The notes below the pieces were generated by a model that saw nothing but the letters and a program-made list of their open reading frames with translations, was not told the origin of the DNA and did no database searches. Position numbers and translations under genes: made by a program. Of a stretch of DNA of 64,000 nucleotides, positions 42,118 through 49,709 are shown one piece after another (position 1 is the first letter of the stretch; every line of letters begins with the position of its first letter). Source of the DNA: Nevskia sp035651715 (GTDB taxonomy: Bacteria; Pseudomonadota; Gammaproteobacteria; Nevskiales; Nevskiaceae); assembly GCA_035651715.1 (NCBI GenBank), contig DASRFD010000150.1, forward strand, positions 62,001 to 126,000. Reading direction: 5' to 3'.

Positions 42118-42840
42118 ATGGCCGGACTCGCGCTGCGCCGAAGCACCCAGGCTCCCGCCCGTGGCCGCCCGCCGCGGGTCAGCGCCGCGGGCATGGTCGC
42201 GGCGGCGATCGACATCGGCCTGTCGCGCGTCACCCTGGCCGAGGTCGCCGCCCGCCTCGGCGTCACCGTGCCGGCGCTGTACCGCCACGTGCGCAACCGC
42301 GACGAGATCGTCAAGCTGGCGGCGATCCAGCTGACGGTGCGGCGCGCGCAGCCGGCCGGGGCCGCCCGCCACTGGTCCGAGGTGGTGCGGGGCTGCGCGG
42401 TCGGCATGGTCGAGCTGTTCACCGCCGAGCCGCAGCTGATCTGCGAGGTGATGAACGGCACCCTGGGGCCGGACGCCGAGATGGAATTCGTCGAGCAGTT
42501 CCTCGCCGCCCTGACGCCCCACGGCTTCGACCCGGCCGAAGGCATCCGCATCCACCATGCCGTGGCCATGCTCGCCATCGGCGCCGCGGTCAGCGCCACC
42601 GCGATGAAGGCCGGCTACAGCGGCGGCGCCTCCCACGAAAGCTCGATCCGCGCGGCGCTGGCACGGCGCGCGCCCAGGGAGCTGCCGCTGGTGCGCAGCG
42701 CCCTGCCCGCCTACCTGCACATCGATCCGCAGCAGTGGCGGGAATCGCTCGATGCCCTGGTCGCTGGCATCGCCGCCCGCCGCGGCGAGGCGCCGCCGCC
42801 GGCCGCCCCCGGCCGAGCCCGCGCACGCCCGAAAAAGTAG
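42118..42840 (+). CDS. TetR-family transcriptional regulator
   Basis: A regulator of about 240 residues. The helix-turn-helix (about 34–70) reads VTLAEVAARLGVTVPALYRHVRNRDEIVKLAA, a classic TetR pattern. The C-terminal ligand/dimer part resembles AcrR-type regulators. It has an Arg/Pro-rich tail. It sits directly before a DUF2834 gene and a cytochrome P450, so it likely controls them, though it is transcribed in the same direction rather than divergently. ATG 42088 is an alternative start adding 10 residues. Confidence 0.82.
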   Translation: MAGLALRRSTQAPARGRPPRVSAAGMVAAAIDIGLSRVTLAEVAARLGVTVPALYRHVRNRDEIVKLAAIQLTVRRAQPAGAARHWSEVVRGCAVGMVELFTAEPQLICEVMNGTLGPDAEMEFVEQFLAALTPHGFDPAEGIRIHHAVAMLAIGAAVSATAMKAGYSGGASHESSIRAALARRAPRELPLVRSALPAYLHIDPQQWRESLDALVAGIAARRGEAPPPAAPGRARARPKK

Positions 42841-42874
42841 CGCCACCACAACAAGCAAAACGGAGGAGACCGTC

Positions 42875-43321
42875 ATGACTTCACTGCTTATCCACGCCGG
42901 CCTGGGCCTGCTGTGCCTGGTCCTGTTCTTCTGGTTCAATGCCTATCTGTACCGGCCGGGCTGGAAGGGCGCGGCGCCGAGCTTCCTCGAGGTGCTGTAC
43001 TACCTGATCGCGGTGGCCTCGGTCTGCGTCGGCTGGCACTTCAACATCGAGTACGTCATGGCCGACCCGGCCAAGGCGGGCTGGATCGATTACACCGAAA
43101 AGCTGTTCACCAATCCCGCCGCCGGCTCCGGCTCGCAGGACCTCATCACCGCCAACGCGATCCTGTTCCCGCTGTGGACCATCATCGATGGACCCAGGCG
43201 CGGGCTCAGGCAATGCTGGATCTATTTCGTGCTGAGCCTGTTCACCAGCTTCGGCTTCGCCATGGGCCTGTACCTGGCGGCGCAGGAGCGGCAGGTGCGC
43301 TGGCTCAAGGCCGGCAAATAG
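42875..43321 (+). CDS. DUF2834-type small membrane protein
   Basis: A 148-residue inner-membrane protein with four helices and the DUF2834 pattern (FNIEYVMADPAKAGWIDYTEKLF, then LFPLWTIIDGPRRGLRQCW, FVLSLFTSFGFAMGLYLAAQER). Its role is unknown. It has a strong GGAGGAG ribosome site and lies 38 bases before the P450, implying joint expression. It could be a membrane partner of the P450 or a carrier for its substrate; this is inference. Confidence 0.75.
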   Translation: MTSLLIHAGLGLLCLVLFFWFNAYLYRPGWKGAAPSFLEVLYYLIAVASVCVGWHFNIEYVMADPAKAGWIDYTEKLFTNPAAGSGSQDLITANAILFPLWTIIDGPRRGLRQCWIYFVLSLFTSFGFAMGLYLAAQERQVRWLKAGK

Positions 43322-43359
43322 TTTTCGCCGGCACCACCTTGCACGAACAGGAGGCCCCC

Positions 43360-44727
43360 ATGTCCACCGCTCCCGCCATTCCCGCGCCGCGCGCCATTCC
43401 CAAGGTGCCGGGCCTGCCGCTGGTCGGCAACCTGTTTTCGCTGACCAGCGATCCGGTGCGCTTCTTCGTCGACTGCTACCGCAAGTACGGTCCGCTCTGC
43501 GAGATGCGTGTCTTGAACCAGCGCTACCTGCTGCTCGGCGGCGTCGAGGCGGCCAACCTGCTGGGCTCGCGCACCGGCAAGGACTGCCTGCGCTCGCGCC
43601 AGTTCTGGGAGGGCCTGCTGCACGAGTACGGCGCGCAGCGCGCCCTGGTCAGCGAGGACGGCGAGTCGCACAAACAGCTGCGCGACATCATGCGCCGGGG
43701 CTACTCGAAGGAATCGGTGAAGGGCCGCTACGACGAGCTGGTGCGGATCCTCGACCGCGTCTACGGGCGCGACTGGCAGCCCGGGGCGCGCGTGCCGGTG
43801 GTGCAGGCGATGCAGTACATGGCGGTGGGCACGCTCGGCCCGCTGCTCACCGGCGCCACGCCGGTGGAGTACATCCGCGACATCCGCACCGCCATCCTCT
43901 ACATCCTCAACGTGCTGGTGACGCGGCAGCGGCCGCGCTTCTACCTGTGGGCGCCGGAGTACCGCCGCGCCAAGGCGCGCGTGGTCGAGCTGGGCCAGCA
44001 GATGATCGCGGACGCCAGGCAGCGCGTCGGCAAGGTGCCGGACGGACAGATGAACCTGATCGACGACATCATGGCCGCGCACGCCGCCGACCCCGCGGTG
44101 CTGCCGGTCAACGACCTGATCGTCGCCGTCACCGGCCCCTACGTCGCCGGCCTCGACACCGTGGCCAACACCACCGCCGTCACCATCTACATGGTGCTCA
44201 AGCACCCCGAGGTGCTGGCGCGCATCCAGCGCGAGGTCGACGCCCTGTTCGCCGCCGGGCCGATCGACGAGGACAACCTGCTGAAGAACCTGCCGGTGCT
44301 GAACGGCGCGATCCTGGAAAGCATGCGCCTGTATCCGATCGCGGTGGCGCAGATCCGCACCGTGGTGCAGGACTTCGAGTTCGAGGGCTACAGGATCCGC
44401 AAGGGCGACATGCTCTACGTCAGCGCGGTGGTGCCGCATTTCCTCGACGAGTACTACCCCGACGCGAAGAAATTCGACGTCGAGCGCTACGAGAAGCCGC
44501 GCGCCGAGCACATGCAGCCCGGCGCCTTCTCGGCCTACGGCCGCGGCCCGCACACCTGCCTGGGCAAGAGCCTGGCCGAGGTGCAGCTGGCGCTGTCGAT
44601 GGCGCGGCTGTTTTACAAGTACGACCTGGAGCTGGACCCGCCGGACTACCGGCTCAAGACCAAGATGGCGCCTACGCCGGGGCCGGCGATGAGCTTCAAG
44701 GTGCGGGTGAAGGGGTTGCGGCACTGA
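43360..44727 (+). CDS. Cytochrome P450
   Basis: A 455-residue haem monooxygenase. The haem-ligand motif is AYGRGPHTCLGKS with Cys400; the I-helix oxygen motif is AGLDT (263–267); the K-helix ExxR is E320–R323. The N-terminal PKVPGLPLVGN resembles class II-like or CYP51/CYP110-like bacterial enzymes rather than short camphor-type P450s. No membrane anchor is seen. No ferredoxin or reductase gene is adjacent, so electrons must come from elsewhere. The likely substrate is a fatty acid, alkane, terpene or steroid, which cannot be settled here. Confidence 0.92.
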   Translation: MSTAPAIPAPRAIPKVPGLPLVGNLFSLTSDPVRFFVDCYRKYGPLCEMRVLNQRYLLLGGVEAANLLGSRTGKDCLRSRQFWEGLLHEYGAQRALVSEDGESHKQLRDIMRRGYSKESVKGRYDELVRILDRVYGRDWQPGARVPVVQAMQYMAVGTLGPLLTGATPVEYIRDIRTAILYILNVLVTRQRPRFYLWAPEYRRAKARVVELGQQMIADARQRVGKVPDGQMNLIDDIMAAHAADPAVLPVNDLIVAVTGPYVAGLDTVANTTAVTIYMVLKHPEVLARIQREVDALFAAGPIDEDNLLKNLPVLNGAILESMRLYPIAVAQIRTVVQDFEFEGYRIRKGDMLYVSAVVPHFLDEYYPDAKKFDVERYEKPRAEHMQPGAFSAYGRGPHTCLGKSLAEVQLALSMARLFYKYDLELDPPDYRLKTKMAPTPGPAMSFKVRVKGLRH

Positions 44728-44820
44728 CGCGCGGCACCCTGGCTTGCGGTCGGTCCCTCAGGGCAACCTGCCGGCGGGGATCGGTTCAGGCGGCGCAGGC
44801 ACCGCCGGACGGCGCCGAAC

Positions 44821-45372
44821 CTACGCCGCCTTCTTCCGCGCGAAACTCAGCAGGAACTCCATCTGGTCCGCCATGATCCGGCGGTTGCACAGGATCAGGT
44901 ACTCGGCCAGGTTCGGCGTATAGGGCACCGCCAGCAGCTTCATGCCGGCTTCCTCGGGAGTGCGGTCGTCCTTGCGCTGGTTGCAGTGCCGGCAAGCCGT
45001 CACGCAGTTCTCCCAGGCGCTGGCGCCGCCGCGCGAGGCGGGGATGACGTGGTCGCGGGTCAGCAGGTTGGCCGGGAACTGGTGGCCGCAATACAGGCAG
45101 AGGTTGCGGTCGCGCTGGAACAGGGTGCGGTTGGTCAGCAGCGGGGCGCAGCCCTCGAAGCGGCGCGAGCGGTCGGCCACCGCGATGATCGAGCCGATCC
45201 GCAGCTCGGACACCCGGCCGGTGCGGGCGCAGGTGCCGCCGTGGATGACAAAACGCTCCTCACCCGCTTCCCAGCACACGCGCTTGCGGGCGTACAGAGT
45301 GGCGGCGGTCTGCCAGCGAATCCAAGCCACCGGCATACCGCCTTTATCGAGCTTGAGGATTGATGGAATCAT
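44821..45372 (-). CDS. HNH endonuclease family protein
   Basis: A 183-residue protein with an HNH fold: a zinc-binding CLYCG pair, the core LTRDHVIPASRGGASAWENCVTACRHCNQRKDD with the catalytic Asp-His and Asn, and a second Cys pair. Stand-alone HNH proteins of this size occur as chromosomal genes in many gammaproteobacteria and are not linked here to a restriction methylase or phage. A possible extended −10 (TGCTACATT on this strand, at 45382–45390) lies very close to the ATG. Confidence 0.8.
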   Translation of the reverse strand: MIPSILKLDKGGMPVAWIRWQTAATLYARKRVCWEAGEERFVIHGGTCARTGRVSELRIGSIIAVADRSRRFEGCAPLLTNRTLFQRDRNLCLYCGHQFPANLLTRDHVIPASRGGASAWENCVTACRHCNQRKDDRTPEEAGMKLLAVPYTPNLAEYLILCNRRIMADQMEFLLSFARKKAA

Positions 45373-45495
45373 CCTGCCCCTAATGTAGCAAAAACCGTCC
45401 TTTCATGTTTCAAATGCGATACTTGCAGCAGAATACCCAGGTTTCATGACATCCGCGGGTACCTTGCGGTCCCGCGGCGCACTATAGGAAATCCC

Positions 45496-45888
<393 letters not shown>

Positions 45889-45891
<3 letters not shown>

Positions 45892-45945
45892 GAGCGGGCT
45901 GCCGGCGAACCGAAGGCGCCGGTCCGCCTCGCACCGGCTCCTACA
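45889..45945. repeat. REP-like inverted repeat
   Basis: The ends TAGGAGC (45889) and GGCTCCTACA (45936) are complementary over AGGAGC/GCTCCT and enclose a GC-rich inverted core. Sequence and layout resemble Pseudomonas REP elements that begin TGTAGGAGCGGGC. It starts in the gloA stop codon. Confidence 0.5.
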
Positions 45946-45973
45946 ACCGCGCCGAATCTGCCAATATCCGGCC

Positions 45974-47131
45974 ATGGGGGCTCAGGCAGTCAAACCAGGG
46001 GACCTGCGGAGCGCGCCGCGCTGGACCCTGCGCAAGCAGAACGGCGTGGCCGAGCTGGCCCTGGCCGGCGAGTGGACCATGGAAGCCCGCCTCAGCGGCA
46101 TTCCCGAAGCGGCGGCGGCGCAGATCGAGCTGGAGCCGGGGCAGCGGCTGCGCATCGACGCCTGCGACGTGACGCGCTGGGACAGCGCCCTGCCCGCCTT
46201 CCTCCTGGCCCTGGCCGAATACTGCCGCAACCAGGGCTGGACCATGGATGCGGGGCGCCTGCCCGCCGGCCTGCGCACCGTGGTCAAGATGGCCGACGAG
46301 CTGTCGCCGCCGGCCTCGGCGCGGCCGCCGGTGCCGGTGCCGGTGCTGCGCCGCGTCGGCGAGCGCACCCTGGGCTACGCCGCCAAGGGCGGCGAATCGG
46401 TCGGCCTGTTGGGCGAGGTGCTGATCGCGCTGGGCCGCCTGCTGCGCGGCAAGGCGGTGTACTACCGCGACGATGCCTGGGGCGTGCTGCAGGCCTGCGG
46501 CGCCGAGGCCCTGCCCATCGTCGGCCTGGTCAACCTGCTGGTCGGCGCCATCATCGCTTTCGTCGGCTCGGTGCAGCTGCAGCAGTTCGGCGCCGGCGAG
46601 CTGCTGGCCGACGGCGTGGCCATCGCCACGGTGCGCGAGATGGCGGCGGTGATCACCGCGGTGGTGCTGTCCGGCCGCACCGGCGCCGCCTTCGCCGCGC
46701 AGATCGCCACCATGCAGGGCAACGAGGAGATCGACGCGCTGCGCGTGATGGGCGTGCCGGTGGTGGAATTCCTGGTGCTGCCGCGGGTGCTGGCCCTGGC
46801 GGTGATGACGCCGCTGCTGTATTTCTACGCCTGCCTGCTCGGCATTCTCGGCGGCTTCCTGGTCGGCACCGGCATGCTCGACCTGTCGCTGACCATCTTC
46901 ATGGACCGCACCCAGCACGCGCTCAACTCCCACCATTTCCTGCTCGGCGTGAGCAAGAGCCTGGTCTTCGGCGCGCTGGTGGCGCTGTCGGGCTGCTACT
47001 ACGGCCTGCGCGCAGGCCGCAACGCGGCGGCGGTGGGCCAGGCCACCACCTCCGCCGTGGTCGCCGGCATCGTCGGCGTGATCATCGTCGACGCCATTTT
47101 CGCGGTATGCGCCAATGCCCTCGGCATCTGA
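45974..47131 (+). CDS. MCE-type ABC transporter permease with N-terminal STAS domain
   Basis: A 385-residue protein. Residues about 15–112 are STAS-like (VAELALAGEWTME, RLRIDACDVTRWDSALPAFLLAL), equivalent to a fused MlaB. The rest (about 140–385) is an MlaE/DUF140 permease with NLLVGAIIAFVGSVQLQQFGA and TVREMAAVITAVVLSGRTGAAFAAQIATM. It probably moves lipids across the envelope together with the following ATPase, MCE protein and lipoprotein. It is clearly distinct from MlaE at 7529. The ATPase gene overlaps its end by 17 bases. Confidence 0.9.
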   Translation: MGAQAVKPGDLRSAPRWTLRKQNGVAELALAGEWTMEARLSGIPEAAAAQIELEPGQRLRIDACDVTRWDSALPAFLLALAEYCRNQGWTMDAGRLPAGLRTVVKMADELSPPASARPPVPVPVLRRVGERTLGYAAKGGESVGLLGEVLIALGRLLRGKAVYYRDDAWGVLQACGAEALPIVGLVNLLVGAIIAFVGSVQLQQFGAGELLADGVAIATVREMAAVITAVVLSGRTGAAFAAQIATMQGNEEIDALRVMGVPVVEFLVLPRVLALAVMTPLLYFYACLLGILGGFLVGTGMLDLSLTIFMDRTQHALNSHHFLLGVSKSLVFGALVALSGCYYGLRAGRNAAAVGQATTSAVVAGIVGVIIVDAIFAVCANALGI

Positions 47132-47921
47132 GCCGCGCGAGGCGGTGTGCCGGGTCGAGGACCTGCGCATGTCCTATCCGGGCCGCCTGATCCAGGAGCA
47201 GATCTCCTTCAGCGTCGGCCGCGGCGAGATCTTCACCATCATGGGCGGCAGCGGCTGCGGCAAGAGCACCCTGCTGCGCCACATGATCGGCCTGAACCAC
47301 CCGGCCGCCGGCCGCATCGTCTACGGCGGGCTCGACTACTGGAGCGCCACCCCCGGGCAGCAGGACCAGGTGCGGCGCCGCTTCGGCGTGCTGTTCCAGG
47401 GCGGCGCGCTGTTCAGCGCCATGACCCTGTTCGAGAACGTGGCCCTGCCGCTGCAGCTCTATACCCCGGCCAACGCGGTGGAGATCCGCGCCCTGGTGCG
47501 CTACAAGCTCGGCCTGGTCGGGCTGCGCGGCTACGAGGAGTTCTACCCCTCGGAGATCAGCGGCGGCATGCGCAAGCGCGCCGGCCTGGCGCGCGCCCTG
47601 GCGCTGGACCCCGACCTGCTGTTCCTGGACGAGCCCTCCGCCGGCCTCGACCCGATCAGCTCGCGCCGCCTCGACGACCTGATCCTGCAGCTGCGCGACG
47701 GCACCGGCGCCAGCATCGTGGTGGTCAGCCACGAGCTGGCCAGCCTGTTCGCCATCGGCGACAACGGCATCTTCCTCGACGCCGCCAGCAAGCGCCCCAT
47801 CGCCCACGGCTCGCCCAAGGACATGCTGGAGCACAGCAGCCATCCGACGGTACAGGCCTTCCTGCGGCGCGAGCCGGTGCGGGACGGCGGCACCCACGAC
47901 CTGGTGGTGCACGAAGGATGA
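47115..47921 (+). CDS. MCE-type ABC transporter ATP-binding protein
   Basis: A 268-residue ATPase with Walker A GGSGCGKST near residue 44, Q-loop VLFQGGALF, signature ISGGMRKR, Walker B LLFLDEPSAGLD and switch VVSHELAS. It is related to MlaF and is the partner of the STAS-permease. The ATG overlaps the permease end. A gap of 154 bases separates it from the MCE gene; this gap holds two short overlapping open frames. Confidence 0.92.
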   Translation: MPSASEPREAVCRVEDLRMSYPGRLIQEQISFSVGRGEIFTIMGGSGCGKSTLLRHMIGLNHPAAGRIVYGGLDYWSATPGQQDQVRRRFGVLFQGGALFSAMTLFENVALPLQLYTPANAVEIRALVRYKLGLVGLRGYEEFYPSEISGGMRKRAGLARALALDPDLLFLDEPSAGLDPISSRRLDDLILQLRDGTGASIVVVSHELASLFAIGDNGIFLDAASKRPIAHGSPKDMLEHSSHPTVQAFLRREPVRDGGTHDLVVHEG

Positions 47922-47970
47922 AACCCCACGGCAACTCATGCCAGGACGGCACGACGCGGAGGAACAGCCC

Positions 47971-48078
47971 ATGAAGCACAGACAGCCCGAGGCTTGCGGC
48001 GGGAAGAAGCTCCGCGCGGCTATTCCTCGCCGGCCGGCGTCCGGGAAGCGCCTGGCCGCTGATGGAGCCCAGCCATGA
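47971..48078 (+). CDS. Possible small ORF (35 aa) between ATPase and MCE genes
   Basis: An ATG preceded by a good GGAGG site opens a 35-codon frame (MKHRQPEACGGKKLRAAIPR…) whose stop overlaps the ATG of the MCE gene (ATGA). A second short frame, 47918–47974, overlaps its start in the same way. The peptide is basic and has no family likeness. It may be a leader that couples translation of the MCE gene, or may be chance. Confidence 0.25.
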   Translation: MKHRQPEACGGKKLRAAIPRRPASGKRLAADGAQP

Positions 48079-49031
48079 AGAAGGCCAATCCCGCCCTGAT
48101 CGGCGGCTTCGTCGTCGGCGCGCTGCTGCTCGCCGCGGTGGCGGTGATCGCCGTCGGCGGCAACGCGCTGTTCGTGCGCCAGCGCCACGCGGTGATCTAC
48201 TTCAGCGGCGCCGTCACCGGCCTGTCGGTCGGCGCGCCGGTGAACTTCCGCGGCGTGCGGGTCGGCCACGTCACCGACATCAAGCTGCAGTTCGATTCCA
48301 AGAACCTGGCCGCGCGCATCCCGGTGTACATCACCCTGGACCCGCGCAAGGTGCGCATGCTCGGCGGGCAGAAGCTGAGCGTGGCCGACGTGCCGTTCGA
48401 GAAGTTCATCGAGAAGGGCCTGCGCGCGCAGCTGGCGATCCAGAGCCTGGTCACCGGCCAGCTCGACGTGGAGCTCGACTTCCAGCCCGACACGCCGGCG
48501 GTGTTCGTCAGCGAGGACCCGGAAGCCAACGAGATTCCGGCGATGCGCTCGGACTTCGACACCTTCCGCGACCAGCTGTCGCAGCTGCCGCTGCGCCAGC
48601 TCACCGACGAGCTGCGCGAGACGATGCTGGCGGTGAAGCAGCTGGCCGTCACCGCCAACACCGAGCTGGGCGCCACCGCCGCCTCGGCGCGCCAGACCAC
48701 CGATGCGCTGACCAGGGCCGTGACCCAGCTGCAGGGCGACACCCAGCGCACCCTCGCCTCGGTGCAGAAGCTCAGCGAGCACGTCGACACGGCGGTGACG
48801 ACGCTGTCGCCGCAGCTCAACCAGACCCTGGCGACGGCGCAGAAGGCGCTGACTGACGCCGACGCCACCCTGGCCCACACCTCGGAGCTGACCGCGCCGG
48901 GGGCGCCGCTGCGCGCCGACCTGGAGGAGGCGCTGCGCAACCTCGCCGTCGCCTCCGAAGCGCTGCGCAGCTTCTCCGAAACCATCGACCGCAACCCGCA
49001 GGCCCTCGTCACCGGAGTGACCCGCAAATGA
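48075..49031 (+). CDS. MCE-domain (MlaD-like) lipid transport protein
   Basis: A 318-residue protein with an N-terminal membrane helix (about 9–29), one MCE domain (about 40–115: AVIYFSGAVTGLSVGAPVNFRGVRVGHV), then a long helical region (about 150–310) rich in Ala/Thr/Gln/Leu that could form an extended needle-like helix bundle. It is longer than MlaD because of this helix. Its stop overlaps the lipoprotein gene start by 4 bases. Confidence 0.9.
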   Translation: MKKANPALIGGFVVGALLLAAVAVIAVGGNALFVRQRHAVIYFSGAVTGLSVGAPVNFRGVRVGHVTDIKLQFDSKNLAARIPVYITLDPRKVRMLGGQKLSVADVPFEKFIEKGLRAQLAIQSLVTGQLDVELDFQPDTPAVFVSEDPEANEIPAMRSDFDTFRDQLSQLPLRQLTDELRETMLAVKQLAVTANTELGATAASARQTTDALTRAVTQLQGDTQRTLASVQKLSEHVDTAVTTLSPQLNQTLATAQKALTDADATLAHTSELTAPGAPLRADLEEALRNLAVASEALRSFSETIDRNPQALVTGVTRK

Positions 49032-49639
49032 ACCACACGCTCAAGCTCCTGCGGGCGGCCGCGCTGGCCCTGCTGCCGGCCCTTGCCGCCTGCGCCGCGC
49101 CGCAGCCGCGCCTGTTCCTGCTCAGCAACAACGTGGCGCCGCCGCCGGCGCCGGCCGGCGCGGCGGCGCGGCCGCTGCTGGTGGTGCGCACCGTGGCGCT
49201 GCCGGAATACCTGGACCGCCGCGCCGTGATCTACCGCAGCTCGGACGCCGAGCTGAAGCGCTTCGACGACGTGATCTGGGCCGAGCGCCCGGGCGAGAGC
49301 GTGACGCGCTGGGTGGCGCAGCAGCTGGCCGCCGACCTGCCGGAGTACGCGGTCGAGGCCTTCACCGTGCACGGCGACCGCAGCCCGGGGCTGGTGCTGA
49401 ACATCGACCTGCAGAGCTTCGAGCCGGACGCCAGCGCCGGCCCCGCGGTGACCCTGCGCCTGCGCGGCAACTGGCACCTGTCCGGCGCGGCCAGCGCCGA
49501 CGGCCAGCTCTCCGCCGACGCGCCGATGAGCACGCTGGACCCGGCGGCCACGGTGGCGGCGATGCGCAGCGCCCTGACCGTGGCCATCGACGGCGTCGCC
49601 GCCCGCATCCACCAGCTGCCGCCGCCGGCCAGGAAGTAG
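49028..49639 (+). CDS. ABC transport auxiliary lipoprotein (PqiC/DUF330-like)
   Basis: A 203-residue lipoprotein (lipobox LAACA) with the DUF330/ABC-type auxiliary pattern: LLVVRTVALPEYLDRRAVIYRSSDAELKRFDDVIWAERPGESV. Such proteins, e.g. PqiC, sit in the outer membrane and dock the MCE needle. It is the last gene of the second MCE operon and is convergent with the TonB receptor gene. Confidence 0.87.
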   Translation: MNHTLKLLRAAALALLPALAACAAPQPRLFLLSNNVAPPPAPAGAAARPLLVVRTVALPEYLDRRAVIYRSSDAELKRFDDVIWAERPGESVTRWVAQQLAADLPEYAVEAFTVHGDRSPGLVLNIDLQSFEPDASAGPAVTLRLRGNWHLSGAASADGQLSADAPMSTLDPAATVAAMRSALTVAIDGVAARIHQLPPPARK

Positions 49640-49709
49640 CGGGCGCCGGATGGCGCGATGCGCCGCCGGTACCGCGCCGGCTGCCGGACGAACAGGGCCT
49701 GCCGCCGGC

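Noticed and set aside
49652..49664. Small GGCGC/GCGCC hairpin between the PqiC-like gene and the TonB receptor gene
   Set aside because: Five pairs without T tract; such stems are frequent by chance at this GC content.
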